Assembly: GCA_020226215.1 (NCBI GenBank)
Contig: CM035235.1
Location: 3,857,151-3,921,150, forward strand
Length of the DNA: 64,000 nt
Reading direction: 5' to 3'
Origin: Sindora glabra
Taxonomy: Eukaryota > Streptophyta > Magnoliopsida > Fabales > Fabaceae
The notes beneath the pieces are model-generated. The model made no database searches, was not told where the DNA came from, and saw only the letters and a list, made by a program, of their open reading frames with translations. Each line of letters starts with the position of its first letter. Positions within the stretch are counted from its first letter, which is position 1. Positions 11,674 to 24,397 of this stretch are shown here, one piece after another. Position numbers and translations under genes: made by a program.

Positions 11674-14106
11674 ATATAGACGCCTTTGGAATATCAGAGT
11701 TTCCTTACTTTTGAAGGAATTGAAATTTGTGTGCAACTTCAGTGGAAGATATTGGGTTCTTTATATCCAAAACAGGGAAAGGGATGTCGTAGGGAAATAA
11801 AATTGGTCTGTGAATTTTGTTTATTAATTTTTGCTTGGATTTTACCAATGCCAAATGCCATATTCCACCGGTTACAAGGCGGCAACCGGCGACCGATTCC
11901 GTCCATACAAAACTCGCTTAATTCATTTGTTGGTTTCATCGGAAAAATGTTTTTTTATAAACAAATGTTTAATATATATATGTATATATTAATAAAAGAG
12001 CAATATATTAAAATTAAAAAGATGATATTTAAAGTTATAATGCTAATAATACAAAGTAATTTTTTATTTAAAAAAGATAATTTATTTTTTAAATCTTTTA
12101 TATTTAATATTAGATAAATAAATTTTTTTATCTTAATATTTTTAATTGCATTTAAAAAAAATTCGCGAATACAAAAGAAACTAATATTATGAAAGGATTT
12201 TATGGACTTGAATCTCGTTTGGCGCACTACAAAATAAGTGTCATTAGTATAAGTTTGGGACTTAGGAGTAGTTTGTGGTACAAAAGTCATTTTTATTTTA
12301 TGTCATAAAAAATAAGAAAATTTATCATGTATGAAATCTATGCTCTTAATTGAGGGTAACCTACAACATGACGAAGCCACATGCCTTATTTTTGTTCTTT
12401 TATTTTTCTTTAAACATCTATTTGTCAGTATAGCAATTTAATTTTAACTTTCTTACTTGTGGAAATATTTTTGATCCTTTTGTATTGTTGAGATTTTCAT
12501 ACTATTATTTTCACATTGGATAATTAGGTTAAAATTTTTAATGTTATAATTGAGTAAATGTTAAATTAATTAAATATTTTTTTAACTTGTAAAAATATAA
12601 AAAATAATAATCTTAACATTTTAAATAGGATAAATTTCAAAAAAAATTATTTAGATTTTTATTGTAAATTTGTCTATTTAAATTACAATATATGTATTAG
12701 TTGATCTATTTTAAATAAAAAAGGAAAAATACAAAATACTCTTTAATTTTGGATTGGTAGAATTTTGCCCCTTTAATTTTGAAAATTTGAAATTAACACC
12801 TACTATTAACTTAATTACCATTTTATTAAATTATATAATTTTTATAATCTTTTAAATGAAAATTATAATATTATATTATATTAATTTAATTTATTATTTT
12901 TTTCATAAATAATTTTTAAATTATATGATTAATAGGTACTAAATTAAATATATAAAATTTTAATTAAATAATAAAAATAAAACTAATGAAATAAACTAAT
13001 ATTTTGTAATATTATGATTTTATTTTAAAGTTTAATGAAAAACTCATGCATTTTAATAAAATAATCAATTAAGTTAATAAAGGCTGTTAATTTTAAAATT
13101 TGTAAATTCTAAGTCAAATTTTCAAAATATAAAGAGGCAAAATCTTATATCCTCAAAGTTAAAAGAGGTATTTTGTTTTTTTATAAATAATTACAATATT
13201 AATAATTATTATTATCATCAAATTATAATAATTTAGTTAATAAAATAATTAATACCTATATGACAAACACATAAATAATTTAACTGAATTTTGTCGTCTC
13301 GAATATCGGAATAATACTGAAAATATCTCCCTAACGTTCGTCCAATGTCGAGGGGGTGGGGGTTTGTTTTGTTTTTTCCGTTGATTGTCTATATTTTAAC
13401 TAGTATGTTTCCCTAAGTACAAACTTAAAAAGAAAATCTTCGATAGCAATAAAAAATGTAATTTAATAAATAAAATGAATTATTATTATGAAATATCATT
13501 TACATTTATTTTTATTTTTTCTCACATGCAAAAAAATTTATAGTTTTTAAATAAAACTCACTTCAATTAGTTTAATAGTTTCTTTTACTATTAATGTAAA
13601 CTTTTCATAGTTTTAATAGACACAGAGACGATATATTATTAAAAAAAAATATTAGTATTACATTTTTATTGAAAATTCAGTGTTATTCTTATACAATTTT
13701 TGTCAAATTATTATTTTTCCAACTATTAATTTGATTTTTTATAAAAAAAATAACTAATTTTATGCTAGACTAAATTATTTAATTAGAAAATTAATGCATT
13801 TGACAAAAATTATATAAAAATAATATTAAATTTTGAATGCTAATGTAATACTAAAAATTTTTCATTGAATTTTTTTGAAAAATAAAAGAATTTTATCAAA
13901 TTTTAATAACATGATAATATATAAATAAATGGTAAGGTGCTACTCTCATGTTATATCAATTTTCCTTTTACACCTTGTGAAAAACATACATTATTTTATT
14001 ATATTTTTAATACGTATAAAATTAATAATTTTTAAATTAAATTTACCACAAATATTTATATAATAAATAAGAGTATGTTATATTATTAAAAATAAGAATA
14101 AATAAA
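11674..14106. other. Shared AT-rich non-coding DNA of the block
   Basis: Collinear with copy C 59566-62050. The first 270 bp (11674-11940) is more GC-balanced and well conserved among all three copies. It would be the promoter and leader side of the minus-strand exon-like sequence. Beyond 12130 the DNA is very AT-rich, with no coding signal seen. Confidence 0.55.
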
Positions 14107-15555
14107 GGAATTCTAAAACATCCTAGGGGGACTGATGCCTTGGATGATGTGGCTAAATTTAGTGCATCCTAATTTTTTTTTATAATCACAAATGTCTAAT
14201 AAATTAGTTTTTACTGTTGGTGAAAATTTATGAAAGTAGGTGTAAAGTTATAAAAATTATAAATAGAGCTCTCGAACAACTCAGTTCTTTAAATTTGAAA
14301 AATCGAAAATCAAAAACCAAGGACGATGGAGGTTATGGTGAAGCTAGCAGGAGAATAGGAAAGGTTTTCAATCAAATCTCTTTTAAAGTCAGTTTAGAAT
14401 TTGAGATGCCAGAACAACAACTGGATAGAAGGGCTATAGCAAGAAAAAGTGTATCACTCAGTGAGGAGAGGAGGGTTTTACCCTGAACAAAGTGAGAGGG
14501 AAAGCAACAAGTCTAAAATCTCCATTAGATCTCCGCTTGCTTCTTAGGTTTCAGGTTTGGATAGATCAAGTTACAACAATTAATAGAACAATTACCGTAT
14601 CTGCTATACACTTTCTATGACTAGAGATTCTTTCTATCTGATATATAGTTGCTCATTTAATTATCGAGCAGGAGTGCTTTTTTTTCTGGGTGTCCATTGA
14701 CTTCTCTCAGGTGGTTCCCATTATCCTCGAGATGCAATGTAAGTTTGAAAAAGATGGGGTGGATTTGAGAGTTTTGCAAGCATCTATTACTTTTTTGGTT
14801 CGAGGATGGTAAATCATGCTTTACCTTCATCCCTTTATCAAGGAATTCCTCTAATATCTAAAAAATTACTCTACTCGATTCTTTAGCTTGTTCCTAAATC
14901 TTAAATCTTAATACTTGAATCTTAAATCATAATTGTCATTCCTAAGTGCCAACGCTTAAAAAGTTTGAGCTTCTATTGGAAAGTATCAAAGCAAAGAATG
15001 AAGTCCCAAATTGAGAAAGCCTTTCCAGGACTGCTTATTGGAAAACTTTGAAATCCTAATACGATTAATGAATTAAAAGCTAAAATAAAGTTCATTTGCT
15101 TGGTGGGCTTCCATCCTAAAAAGAAATATCAAGAGAAGGATTTGTTGAATAACTTGAATTTAAAGTAGATGAAGGAGCAAGACCAAAAATGAGATATAAA
15201 TAGAACCTGTGAATAACTCAATCTTTTAAAATTGAAAAATTGAAAATCAAAAGGCAATGTTATCGAGTGTTCAGTGTGGTATGCTACGCTTGTGGTTTTT
15301 TGGTTTGCTATTTGTCTGGTGCATTTGTTTTTGTTAAGTATTCTATCTGCTATTTATCTGTTGTGTTTCTTTATTTCTGCTTATGGCCGGAAAAAAAATA
15401 AGAACTTGGGTTCATTTTGTAATTTTTCCTACATTGATCTACAAATTTTAAAATAATATTCATCTGCAACTTTAACACATGGAACACTATATATCATGCT
15501 AGGTGGCCTGGGTGCCGAAACCCAAATTTACCCAAAAACACCCCAGCATCCACCA
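14107..15555. mobile_element. 1.45-kb insertion present in copy A and absent from copy C
   Basis: Copy C runs directly from AATAAGAATAAATAAA to the ATAATAAGATTT stretch (about 62040-62065), while copy A has 1.45 kb between them. The inserted DNA is less AT-rich than its surroundings. It holds two related stretches of about 60 bp at 14259-14318 and 15194-15253, each starting with a TATA-like ATAAATAGA and ending GAAAATCAAAA. That could mean short LTR-like ends, but the outer boundaries lie in AATAAATAAA low-complexity DNA, so no target duplication can be read with certainty. The 89-codon frame at 14217-14486 has no recognisable domain. Confidence 0.45.
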
Positions 15556-16150
15556 AATAAATAAATAATAAGATTTTATTTTTTAATGACACGTGAGAAA
15601 CTGACTCCTTATTGCATAATTTTCCTTTCTCGGCCCTTTATTGAAACTGTTCCCCTTCGTCGCTTATCGGAGAGTTTTTTCCAGAACAGCAGTTGATACG
15701 CATGTCAGATATAAGCTTGAATTATGCTGCATAGCATTGAACAATGCAGAATTTGTGCCATAAAAATCTCCGTAAGATTGATGTGATTAGAGTTCTCCAA
15801 TCCACAGCAGAATTAGAAATTTTTTTATTTTGAGGATTTAAATATTCGTTTTTTATAAAATATATATAATTTTTAAATATTAAGAGAGGGAATATAAAAT
15901 TAGTATGCATTATCAAAATTTTTGGAAGCTGAGACTAGTTTGCACTTCTTGATTCCTCTATGCTCGATAAAATATGTCACGTAGTTAATACTATGTTGTC
16001 GTTTAAAACCCCGGTAATTGCCCATTTGCCTCGGAGAATAATATATAAACTTTACTCGAAGCTTGGAAGCTTATTTGGACAAAAGTCAGCGAGTTATCTT
16101 CCTCCATAGTCTTATAGGTTGATACATCATTAATTTTAAAGGTAAATTTC
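15556..16150. repeat. Conserved non-coding block shared with copy C (62060-62885)
   Basis: A GC-balanced stretch compared with its surroundings. It is well preserved in copy C, especially 15600-15940 and 16015-16140. On the minus strand of copy C an open frame (62893 down to 62564, 109 codons) covers the second part. Copy A has stops and indels in the matching place. Function unknown. Confidence 0.5.
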
Positions 16151-16283
16151 ACAAGAATTTGTAGCTCAAGCCACATTTGATATTCTTTAAAAATTTTGTA
16201 CCTTTTATTATATTTATAATTCGATTATTAATTTGTGTGTGTATAATATAATAATTTAACCACTCTTATTATTATAAAAAAAA

Positions 16284-16736
16284 GATATATTTCATAGTAT
16301 TTTTATAATTTCAAAATTTGGAATCACATAATAATCATAAAAATTATTATATTAAAATTATTTAATTATATTTTAAAAATAATTAATTATAATTTAATAA
16401 TTTTAATATGAAAAATTTTAAACTTATTGTATCCCTTAAAACTTTAAAATTAAAAAACGTACCATATTAGATGTGTAATTTTGTTTTACCAAACTTTCTC
16501 TTACTATTACAAAAAAAAAAGATAAATTTCACAATATTTTTATAATTTCAAAATTTGGAATCACATAATAAATATAAAAATTATTATATTAAAATTATTT
16601 AATTATATTTTAAAAAATAAATAAATATAATTTAATAATTTTAATATAAAAATTTTTAAACTTACTATATCACTTAAAACTTTAAAATTCAAAATGTACT
16701 ACATCAGACGTGTAATTTTATTTTACCTAACTCTCT
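16284..16736. repeat. Tandem duplication with period about 237 bp
   Basis: TTTCAAAATTTGGAATCACA starts at about 16309 and again at about 16546, and the two units stay alike to the TTACC/TTACCT words near 16490 and 16725. A partial earlier unit starts near 16141. One further unit closes copy C at about 62886-63080. No gene seen. Confidence 0.75.
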
Positions 16737-16740
16737 CTCT

Positions 16741-19700
16741 CACATAAGGATACTAAATAGGTTGGTAGTCCACAAGATTGACAGATCAATTCATAGAATT
16801 TTTATGAATTGAATTTGTTAAAAATAAACTTATAAAAATATAGACTTAAATGGGTTCAGGACAGATTGAATCCTCGCAAGTTGGCCCAGAAGCAATACCT
16901 GCTTATAAGTTAAAGTTGACGGGCTTTGTAGACTTTTTTTGTAAATCAAATTAATTTTTCCTGAGTTTATTTAAATGTGAACCTCAGCAAATTAAATCTA
17001 AGACTCATGCGAATCTTGACCCATCTACTAGACCCGCACTGTTAAGCATTCTTACTCTTACAGATGCTCTAACTAATCTTGGTGTCCAACTTCAAGCAAA
17101 ACATGCATGTTTGACTCATGATATACTGAATTAATATTGTGCAATAAAAATATTTTTAATAAAAATATAATTATGACATTTTATTTAAAAAATATTTTAT
17201 TTATTTAATATAAATATAAAAAATTAAGAACAATAAATTTCTTATTTTAAGAAAAATTATTTTATTATTATAATTTTAAATATTATTTTTAATTATAAAT
17301 ATAAATATGAAAATCATATTTTTTTATGAAAATGTTTTCAAACGAAACATCCAACGCCAATGTATATTGTTTAAATAGCTAACACTATGTTCCTATTTAT
17401 CAAATTTAGGGGCGAAGGCAGACTAATTGAACTAAATTATGACATGACAATTTGATTTAGTTGACTACCAGATTACAGGGTCAAGTTTTATTGTTTTACA
17501 ACCGCAAGCAATAATTAACTAGTGCTGGCCAAGGTTTTTTTTTTAGAATTTTTAAAATTTAGATGATGTGATAAATTTTAAAATTATTAAATTAAAATTA
17601 TTTATTTTTAATAAATATGATAAAATTAATTTAATAATTTTTGCAATAATCACATTATTTCAAATTTTAGAATTTATGAGGTACCAAAAATTTATCTAAT
17701 AATTTGCCGTAAAGAAAATGGAAGGGAGGTTCCTCTTTTGTCCCTTTTTATGGGGTGGAGGAAGGGAGCAATGGGCGGCAGTCAGAGCTCCCACTTAGTA
17801 GTAGTCGTCCGGCCATCAGGTTTTGATCTATACTTTGGGAGAGATTTGATATCTACCTATATTAATGATATATCATAAAAAAAATTTAGATATAAAAAAT
17901 ATAGGAAATTTTTCATAAAATTAGTATACTATCAAATTGAATTATTAATATATTGTTATATAACATGAAAATTTAATTTAAAAAAACTTAATCTGATAAT
18001 ATATTAATACATTATTATATTAGTGGTGTAAGCAATAATATACTAAAATCTCTCCCCATATATAATTGCATAAAAGATATTGGTTCAAACCCAACTTACT
18101 TTGAAACTCTAATTATTTTCACTTGTAATATTAATTTAAATAAAAATTCAAATTTTTGTATAAAAATATATATTTAAAAAATAATAAAATATTTAATCAT
18201 ATTAAATTAAATATTTCTATCCTAAAAATTATTAAATGTAATTAATTGTTAAAATATATTTTATATTTATAAAAAATAAATTTTTATATTTCAGACTAGA
18301 CGAAGGGGACCAACTTCATATAATTATAATTCAAATATTAATCAAGTTATTGAAAAATTTAATTAATATTTGAACTTTTAAAAGGAAATTCAACTATTCT
18401 TTTTGCTAGGATTTGCCGGTAAAGGTATAAAATGGATCCATCGATACAAATTTGTTTAAAAATGAAATGAAATTTTATATAATTTAATCTGATTTGTATT
18501 CATTAATAAATTCATGAATTTTAATTATAAATTAACGAATAAATTCATTTTGAATTAATTTATTTTAATTTTGATCTGCAAATATTAATTCTTATAAATT
18601 TGTAATTAAAAAAATTTAGGCAATCGAATTCGCTTTCATCGTCCGTTTGACCGGCTTAGTTTGCCGGATATCTCGCCACTAAGTTACATACCACATCATG
18701 CGAATTAGACCAGACATTTTTTGTTTTGGTTGGAGATAGACCAAACCCTGATAATAAGAAAAGAATATGTTCAATTTTTGGGCTTTTGAGTTTTTTCGAC
18801 GACAGTCCAGACAATTCGAGGAAAATGGGTAATGGACTGAATGATTGGATCCCTGGGTTTTCTTCAGAATTCAACCCAAAATTGGAAAACCATCAATTTG
18901 TCCGAAATTCAATAGCGATTTTACAGTTCTTTGTGATTGTAGTTTTTGGGTTCCTTAATATTGATAGTTTATATTGACCAAAAACATTTCTAATCCTATT
19001 TTATTGTTGAGACATTCACAATCGCTGTTCGTTATTTTAAAATAAATTAAAAAAATTGCTTTTTAAAATTTGAAATTCAATCAAATATAATATCAAAATA
19101 TCTTATTTATAAATACTTGATAGTAAGTATTATTAATATTTTAATATTGCAGGACAATAAGAAATAATTTTCTTAAAATGATTCAATTAGAAATTTGGGC
19201 TCTTGAAATTTAAAGATTGAGTGTTTAAATTATTTTTATATTAAAATTTATGCTTTTTATGTTCAAAAGACATCCTAATAATAAAATTATTCAACTTTTT
19301 AAAATTTTAATTTTTTAAATTAATCTCTTTCTTTTTAAGATACAATAATAAGAATAAGTGATTTTCTCAATTCTATCGAGCAAAACGGCAATAGCATGCA
19401 TATTGGACACTAATGCTATTTTAGATTTTACCAAAAGTGATTAAGGTTAGCAAAGTATGGATAAACACAATGGTAAATCAATCCTCAAGCAAAATGATTT
19501 ATATCAAGTTCTCCCAATGTTCACCATGAAGAATCTTCTAATGCTTAAGTTAGGGGGGGGGGGGAAGTAGTATAATATAAGAAGTGAAGTTAGAGATTAA
19601 GAGCGTATACTTGATATTTTTTATGTGGTCATTTCAAAAGTCTTCAAATAGAATAAACCAGTCATTTTATATAATGACATATTAATCATTGAATACTACA

Positions 19701-20752
19701 AGATTATTTTAAAATCTATTTAAATGTCAATTAATTGAATTAGATATAACTATTATGGATATATCAATTAGCATGTATCATAATTGAGTGATAATTATAC
19801 TATTAGGTCGGGCTTTCTTGATTTCATGCTAAATGAACTAATCAATTAATGATAGATAATTTATTAAAATATTATAAGTAATTTTTCTTTAACCGATCAA
19901 TAGTAAGCATTGTTAAGTTCAATTGATCTAATATATGAGCGGTTATTAAGAATTGTTTATAGAAGCGAGTTTAAAGATTACTATTAAACTCAATCATATC
20001 AAAAGTAATAATTCACTTATTTTCTAAATGTTAGAAAATTTTTATAGAAGAAGTTGTCCGCCAAGTAAAAGAGCTAATATTCAAAGTGTTCAGAACCTGT
20101 AATTAAGAAAATTCATGATGATTTTAACAACTATTGACAGATTTTTCTATTTGAAAAAAAAAAAAAGGCAAAGGAGTGATGAAAGGAATATCATTTTGGT
20201 CTATATTCCCACGACACCTTCGCGATATTCAAAGCTATACATGCTAATTTAGCCATCAGTTCATATACCAAAACCGTGAATCGTATGGTCTGCGTTTTGA
20301 AAACGGAATCTTTGAATAGAGTTATTTCAAATTTCAAAATGACGGGAAGCGTGATGGATCCACGTTCTTACTGAAGTCGAAGAACATCCTTTTAAAATAC
20401 ATTTTTATATTATATTTCTTATGACCTATAAGTTTTTGTCATTTGTTAGTATGGTCATTTTGAAATTGGGGAAAGAAAAATCTAAGCTTCCTTTTCCACT
20501 TATTTGGTCTTGGCTTTGCTAAAAGATAACACATTGAAAGATTCTGACAACAAACGAACGGTCAATTCGTTGGGTTTTTTTTTTTTTTAATATCTAGACT
20601 ACTATTATTTGTATAAATTATTATTTATTTATATTCTCAATTATATCATAACACAATATTAATTGAAGGAAGTTTTTATAGTAGGTAAATTATTAACTTT
20701 TAAACATATAGTAATTGGAGTTTAAGAAGTCATTTAATTTATATACAAACTC
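16741..20752. other. Intergenic DNA without a recognisable gene
   Basis: AT-rich. A run of 12 G is at 19553-19564. A GC-balanced island at 18620-18980 holds an 83-codon frame (18726-18977, +) with no recognisable motif and no homologous copy in the window. Around 20200-20400 is another GC-balanced stretch with no long frame. I see no exon I can assign. Confidence 0.5.
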
Positions 20753-21016
20753 CTTGTTTGAAATTATTAAAAAGAAGATTTTATTTTATTTTAAATGATG
20801 TTTGATTTTAAATAAATGGAGATTTTATTTTATTTATAATTCTTATTTTGATTAAACTAAAAATTATAAATAAAATAAAATATCTTTTTACTTAAAAAAA
20901 TTTATTTATAAATTCATTTTATAAATAAAATGAAATCTCTCTTTATTTAAAATCAAACACCATTTAAAAATAAATTTGATTTCAAAATGAAATCAATTTA
21001 AGTCATCCCAAACAAG
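20753..21016. mobile_element. Foldback MITE, 264 bp
   Basis: The segment begins CTTGTTTG and ends with its exact complement CAAACAAG. Inside, 20800-20847 and 20920-20963 are long, nearly perfect inverted arms (TGTTTGATTTTAAATAA and its complement lie at the core), so most of the element can fold on itself. There is no coding capacity. A flanking target duplication is not clear, so the superfamily is left open. Confidence 0.7.
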
Positions 21017-24000
21017 AATTTATGTCATTGTGAAATTTATTAAGGATTTTACTAAAATTCATTTTATTGGCATAAAACATATATTATGTCAAAAGTTTTG
21101 CTATGTCTTAACATTATATTTATTATGATACCATCAAAATTTATTTTTTAATTAAATTACATGCATTTTATAATATCTTCTAAATAAAAAAATTTATTTA
21201 AAAAGTAATTAAAATAATTATTTTTTACTTGGTTCTCAAACAATAAAATTCATTTGTGATTAAATTAAAATTATTTTTATTGAAATAAAATAATATTAAT
21301 TTCTAGAAAAATTTGATTTCAAACATATTCAAAATAAATTCTTACAAGAAGTTGAATTTATAAAAAAGTAAACATTTAAGTGAATTTCTTGAAACATGTT
21401 TAAAATTATTTAATTGACCTTATGAACAAGTTTCAATAAGATGTTATTCTTACTTATTTTTTGAGAATCTCGATTAATAATCAATCAAATAATATCTCAT
21501 TGAAAGTTAAAATTTTCATGTAATTTTTTTATCAATTAAGTGTCTCTAAATATTATAAAAGTGTAACACATGTATTATAAATCACCTTAAATTTATAATC
21601 CAATAATAAAATATTTAAAATTAATAAATAATGAAAACTTGGAGTTGAAATGATTTTCATCTCCACTTGTGATTTCTATTGGGGGTGTGAAGTAGATTTG
21701 AGTCAATAGACTTTACCAACTTTTATGAATTAAATTTGATTTTTTTTATGAGTAATATGAATCATTTTTATGGATTTCGATTCATACGAATTGGTTCGTA
21801 GACTCACGAATCAAATCATATGTATGAATTGGATTCAAACCTTTCAAAATGTGGTCTATTTTTTTATTATATATAATACAAATTGATCTTTGTCCATCAT
21901 GAATTAATCTGCGTTTGATATGATCGGTTCATTTAAACCTTTACTTTCTACCTTGGACCATACTTCAAATCGAGCTCTGCGTCTACCTTCAATTTCCATT
22001 TTTCTTCCCTAGATACTCAGGCTATTGCCGGCCACCAGCAAGTGGGAACTGTAACTTCAACCTTTTGCCCTATCTCATTTATCCCCATCATTGAGTCAAT
22101 TAATAAACATCTGGCCCCATATAAATATGAAGTTTGAAATTATTGACAAACTCAAAATATAAAATCAAGAAGAAAATGATAAAATTAATAATTTTATCTT
22201 TAAAATTATAAGATGTTAGTAAAATAGTCTTTAACTTATAAAAATGATCACAATAATCTTTAAATATTATTCCTATAGCAATTATAGAATTTTATCCATC
22301 CATTATATTGTTCAAAGATGAAATTGTATATATGAAAAAAATTGGAATTGTACAAGAGAAATATTATTCAAGAATTATTATAACTATTTTATAATTCGTA
22401 GATTATTTTATTAGCAATTAAGGGTAAAATTGTTAATTTCACCAATTAAAAAAAACTTATGCTTATCAATTTTGTGTCTGTAGCAGGCTTTATTAGCAAT
22501 GGAAGGATGTGAAGGAACCAGAATAATCTGTATAAAGTACTAATTCTTGAACTAATTTTCTTTATAAAATGGCAAAAGCAAGATGTTTGAACAAGAAGTA
22601 AACTGGTAACCTTTATTCTTCATTTTTTATCCTTATTTTTTCTTTTGTTTTTTGCCGCCGGGAAATTGTTAAGCTCTACTAACTTTCAATCAGGTGGAGG
22701 CAAACTAGGACAAAATTAGATAATTAATATTGGAGGAGCCAAAGCATAAATTATTAAACTTTTATAAAAATTAAACGAATCAAGAACATATATTAAATAA
22801 AATTGAGAAAATATGAGAAGGTCCCATAGATTTTGAAAGACAGGTCTCCAATGATGTAAGAAGGTTGGTGCAACGCTGGTTATCTTTGACAATCATGGGC
22901 TGCTACAAAATCAAAGTCACTGGAATCACATTTCTAAGGAGAAAGTAATCAATTAATATTATTAATTTAAAATAATTAAAATATTGATGATAATAAGCTT
23001 ATTAAGTGATAGAATTATTTTTCCATCAAATTTTGTATCATATAAAATTATTAGATTATGTGATCATTTAATAAAATTATATAATTTTTTTATAATAGTA
23101 TGAATGGTCAAATCATTATATATAGATGTATATAAATATAAAGATCAAGATTTAATTCTAAGTATAAAATAAAATATAATTTTTTTTAAAAATATCAAAT
23201 GTCACTTAAATAAAAAAAAGTCTCAATTATTTAATTTTATATTTTAATCCTAGATTTAATAGTCAACAAGAGCTCCTTTCCCCCCTTGTTGAAAAGCAAT
23301 TGTCTTATCTCCTAAGAAATCAACGACTATATTAGGTTATTTGTTGTGAAAGTTGTTTATAGTGAAATGATTGTATACATCTTGTGTTGTCAAGAATCAC
23401 GTGATATGAATGTCAAATATCCAAAGATCAATCAATAATTTACTCCGTATCCCTGAACTGCAATATTGCAGGAATATTAGTATTACCATAAATAAAATTA
23501 TTCTGAATAATATAATATAATATAATATAAAAACAAAAAGAGCGACTGACGATCATCCAAATTGAAAATGACATGACAAGTGGCAAATTTAGATTCCAAC
23601 TGATCCAAATTCTTCTTTCTCCAAGTCGGCGGCCATTCTCAAATACCCTCCTTCATTTAAGCGCGGTTGACAACAACATCCCTTTAATATAAGAGAAATA
23701 TTTATTATTTATATCCTTTTATTATAATACAAGTGTTCTTATTTTCATTAATAGGAAAAATCAGTTGTAATGATACTTAACGTCACCTTTAAAATTTTGC
23801 TTTCTTCATCTACTAAATTGAAATTTAAAATTTCATATATATTAAATGAATTACTACTTAAATTATTACAAACCAATAAATAGTTGCAAGTTTTGTTTTA
23901 TACGTATATTATGTTTATATATTTGAATTATATCATATGTTCTTGTTCTTCATTAATAATGAAGTTTAACTATAAATTTTATTGTTTTTTTATTTATTTT

Positions 24001-24286
24001 CACATGCCTTTGCTCCTATTTAATAGATAAAAGATCAATTGTTCATGCAGAATATTGAAAACCACAAAAATTAACATATTAATTAGCTTATTTATGGGAT
24101 GAAATTAGGAAATCTATTATTATCCGTGTACAGAGGAATTTATTTATTTATTTATTTTAATGAATAAAAGAAATTTTTAAATATCAGTTTTAAGTTTTGT
24201 TAGATTTTATTTTTCAATTTTACCGCATTACAAATTATAACCGATTATACCACAAGGAACATACAAGGAAGTTCATATTCCTCACC
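21017..24286. other. Intergenic DNA upstream of the LecRK, with its distal promoter
   Basis: AT-rich. More GC-balanced patches occur at 21950-22060, 22830-22920 and 23570-23670. The last contains a GCGCGGTTGACAAC stretch with a W-box-like TTGAC core, 700 bp before the gene. No convincing TATA box position can be chosen in such AT-rich DNA. No other gene seen. Confidence 0.4.
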
Positions 24287-24343
24287 ATGAAACTTCCAAC
24301 ATCTTTCCTCATACTCCTCCTAATCAAAGTTCAGAGACACTAA
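24287..24343 (+). promoter_or_regulatory. Possible upstream reading frame (18 codons) in the LecRK leader
   Basis: An ATG in a fair context (ACCATGA) opens an 18-codon frame that closes with TAA 54 bp before the LecRK ATG. It would be a classical short uORF if transcription starts upstream of 24287. The start site cannot be fixed from sequence. The peptide begins MKLPTSFLILLL and would be strongly hydrophobic. Confidence 0.3.
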
Positions 24344-24397
24344 AGAAAGAATCACACAGAAAGGAGAAGCATTCAGAAGAAGAAGTAGAGTTTAGCC

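Larger units (their letters stand above)
1449..16740 (+). repeat. Large direct duplication, copy A
   Basis: From CATATGGTGAT at 1449 this stretch aligns collinearly with 34380 onward (copy B) and, for its last part, with 59386-63090 (copy C). Matched landmarks are the LINE start (1490 and 34421), the AT-rich array (6240-8960; 36960-37808 plus 43154-45080), a block at 9029-9610 (52560-53140), the 55-bp exon-like sequence (11619, 56125, 59511) and the block at 15556-16150 (62060-62885). By eye the copies differ by roughly one base in ten with many indels, so the duplication is old. Confidence 0.85.

Noticed and set aside
19553..19564. G12 run as a quadruplex element
   Set aside because: A single homopolymer run without neighbouring G tracts; also a frequent sequencing-error type.
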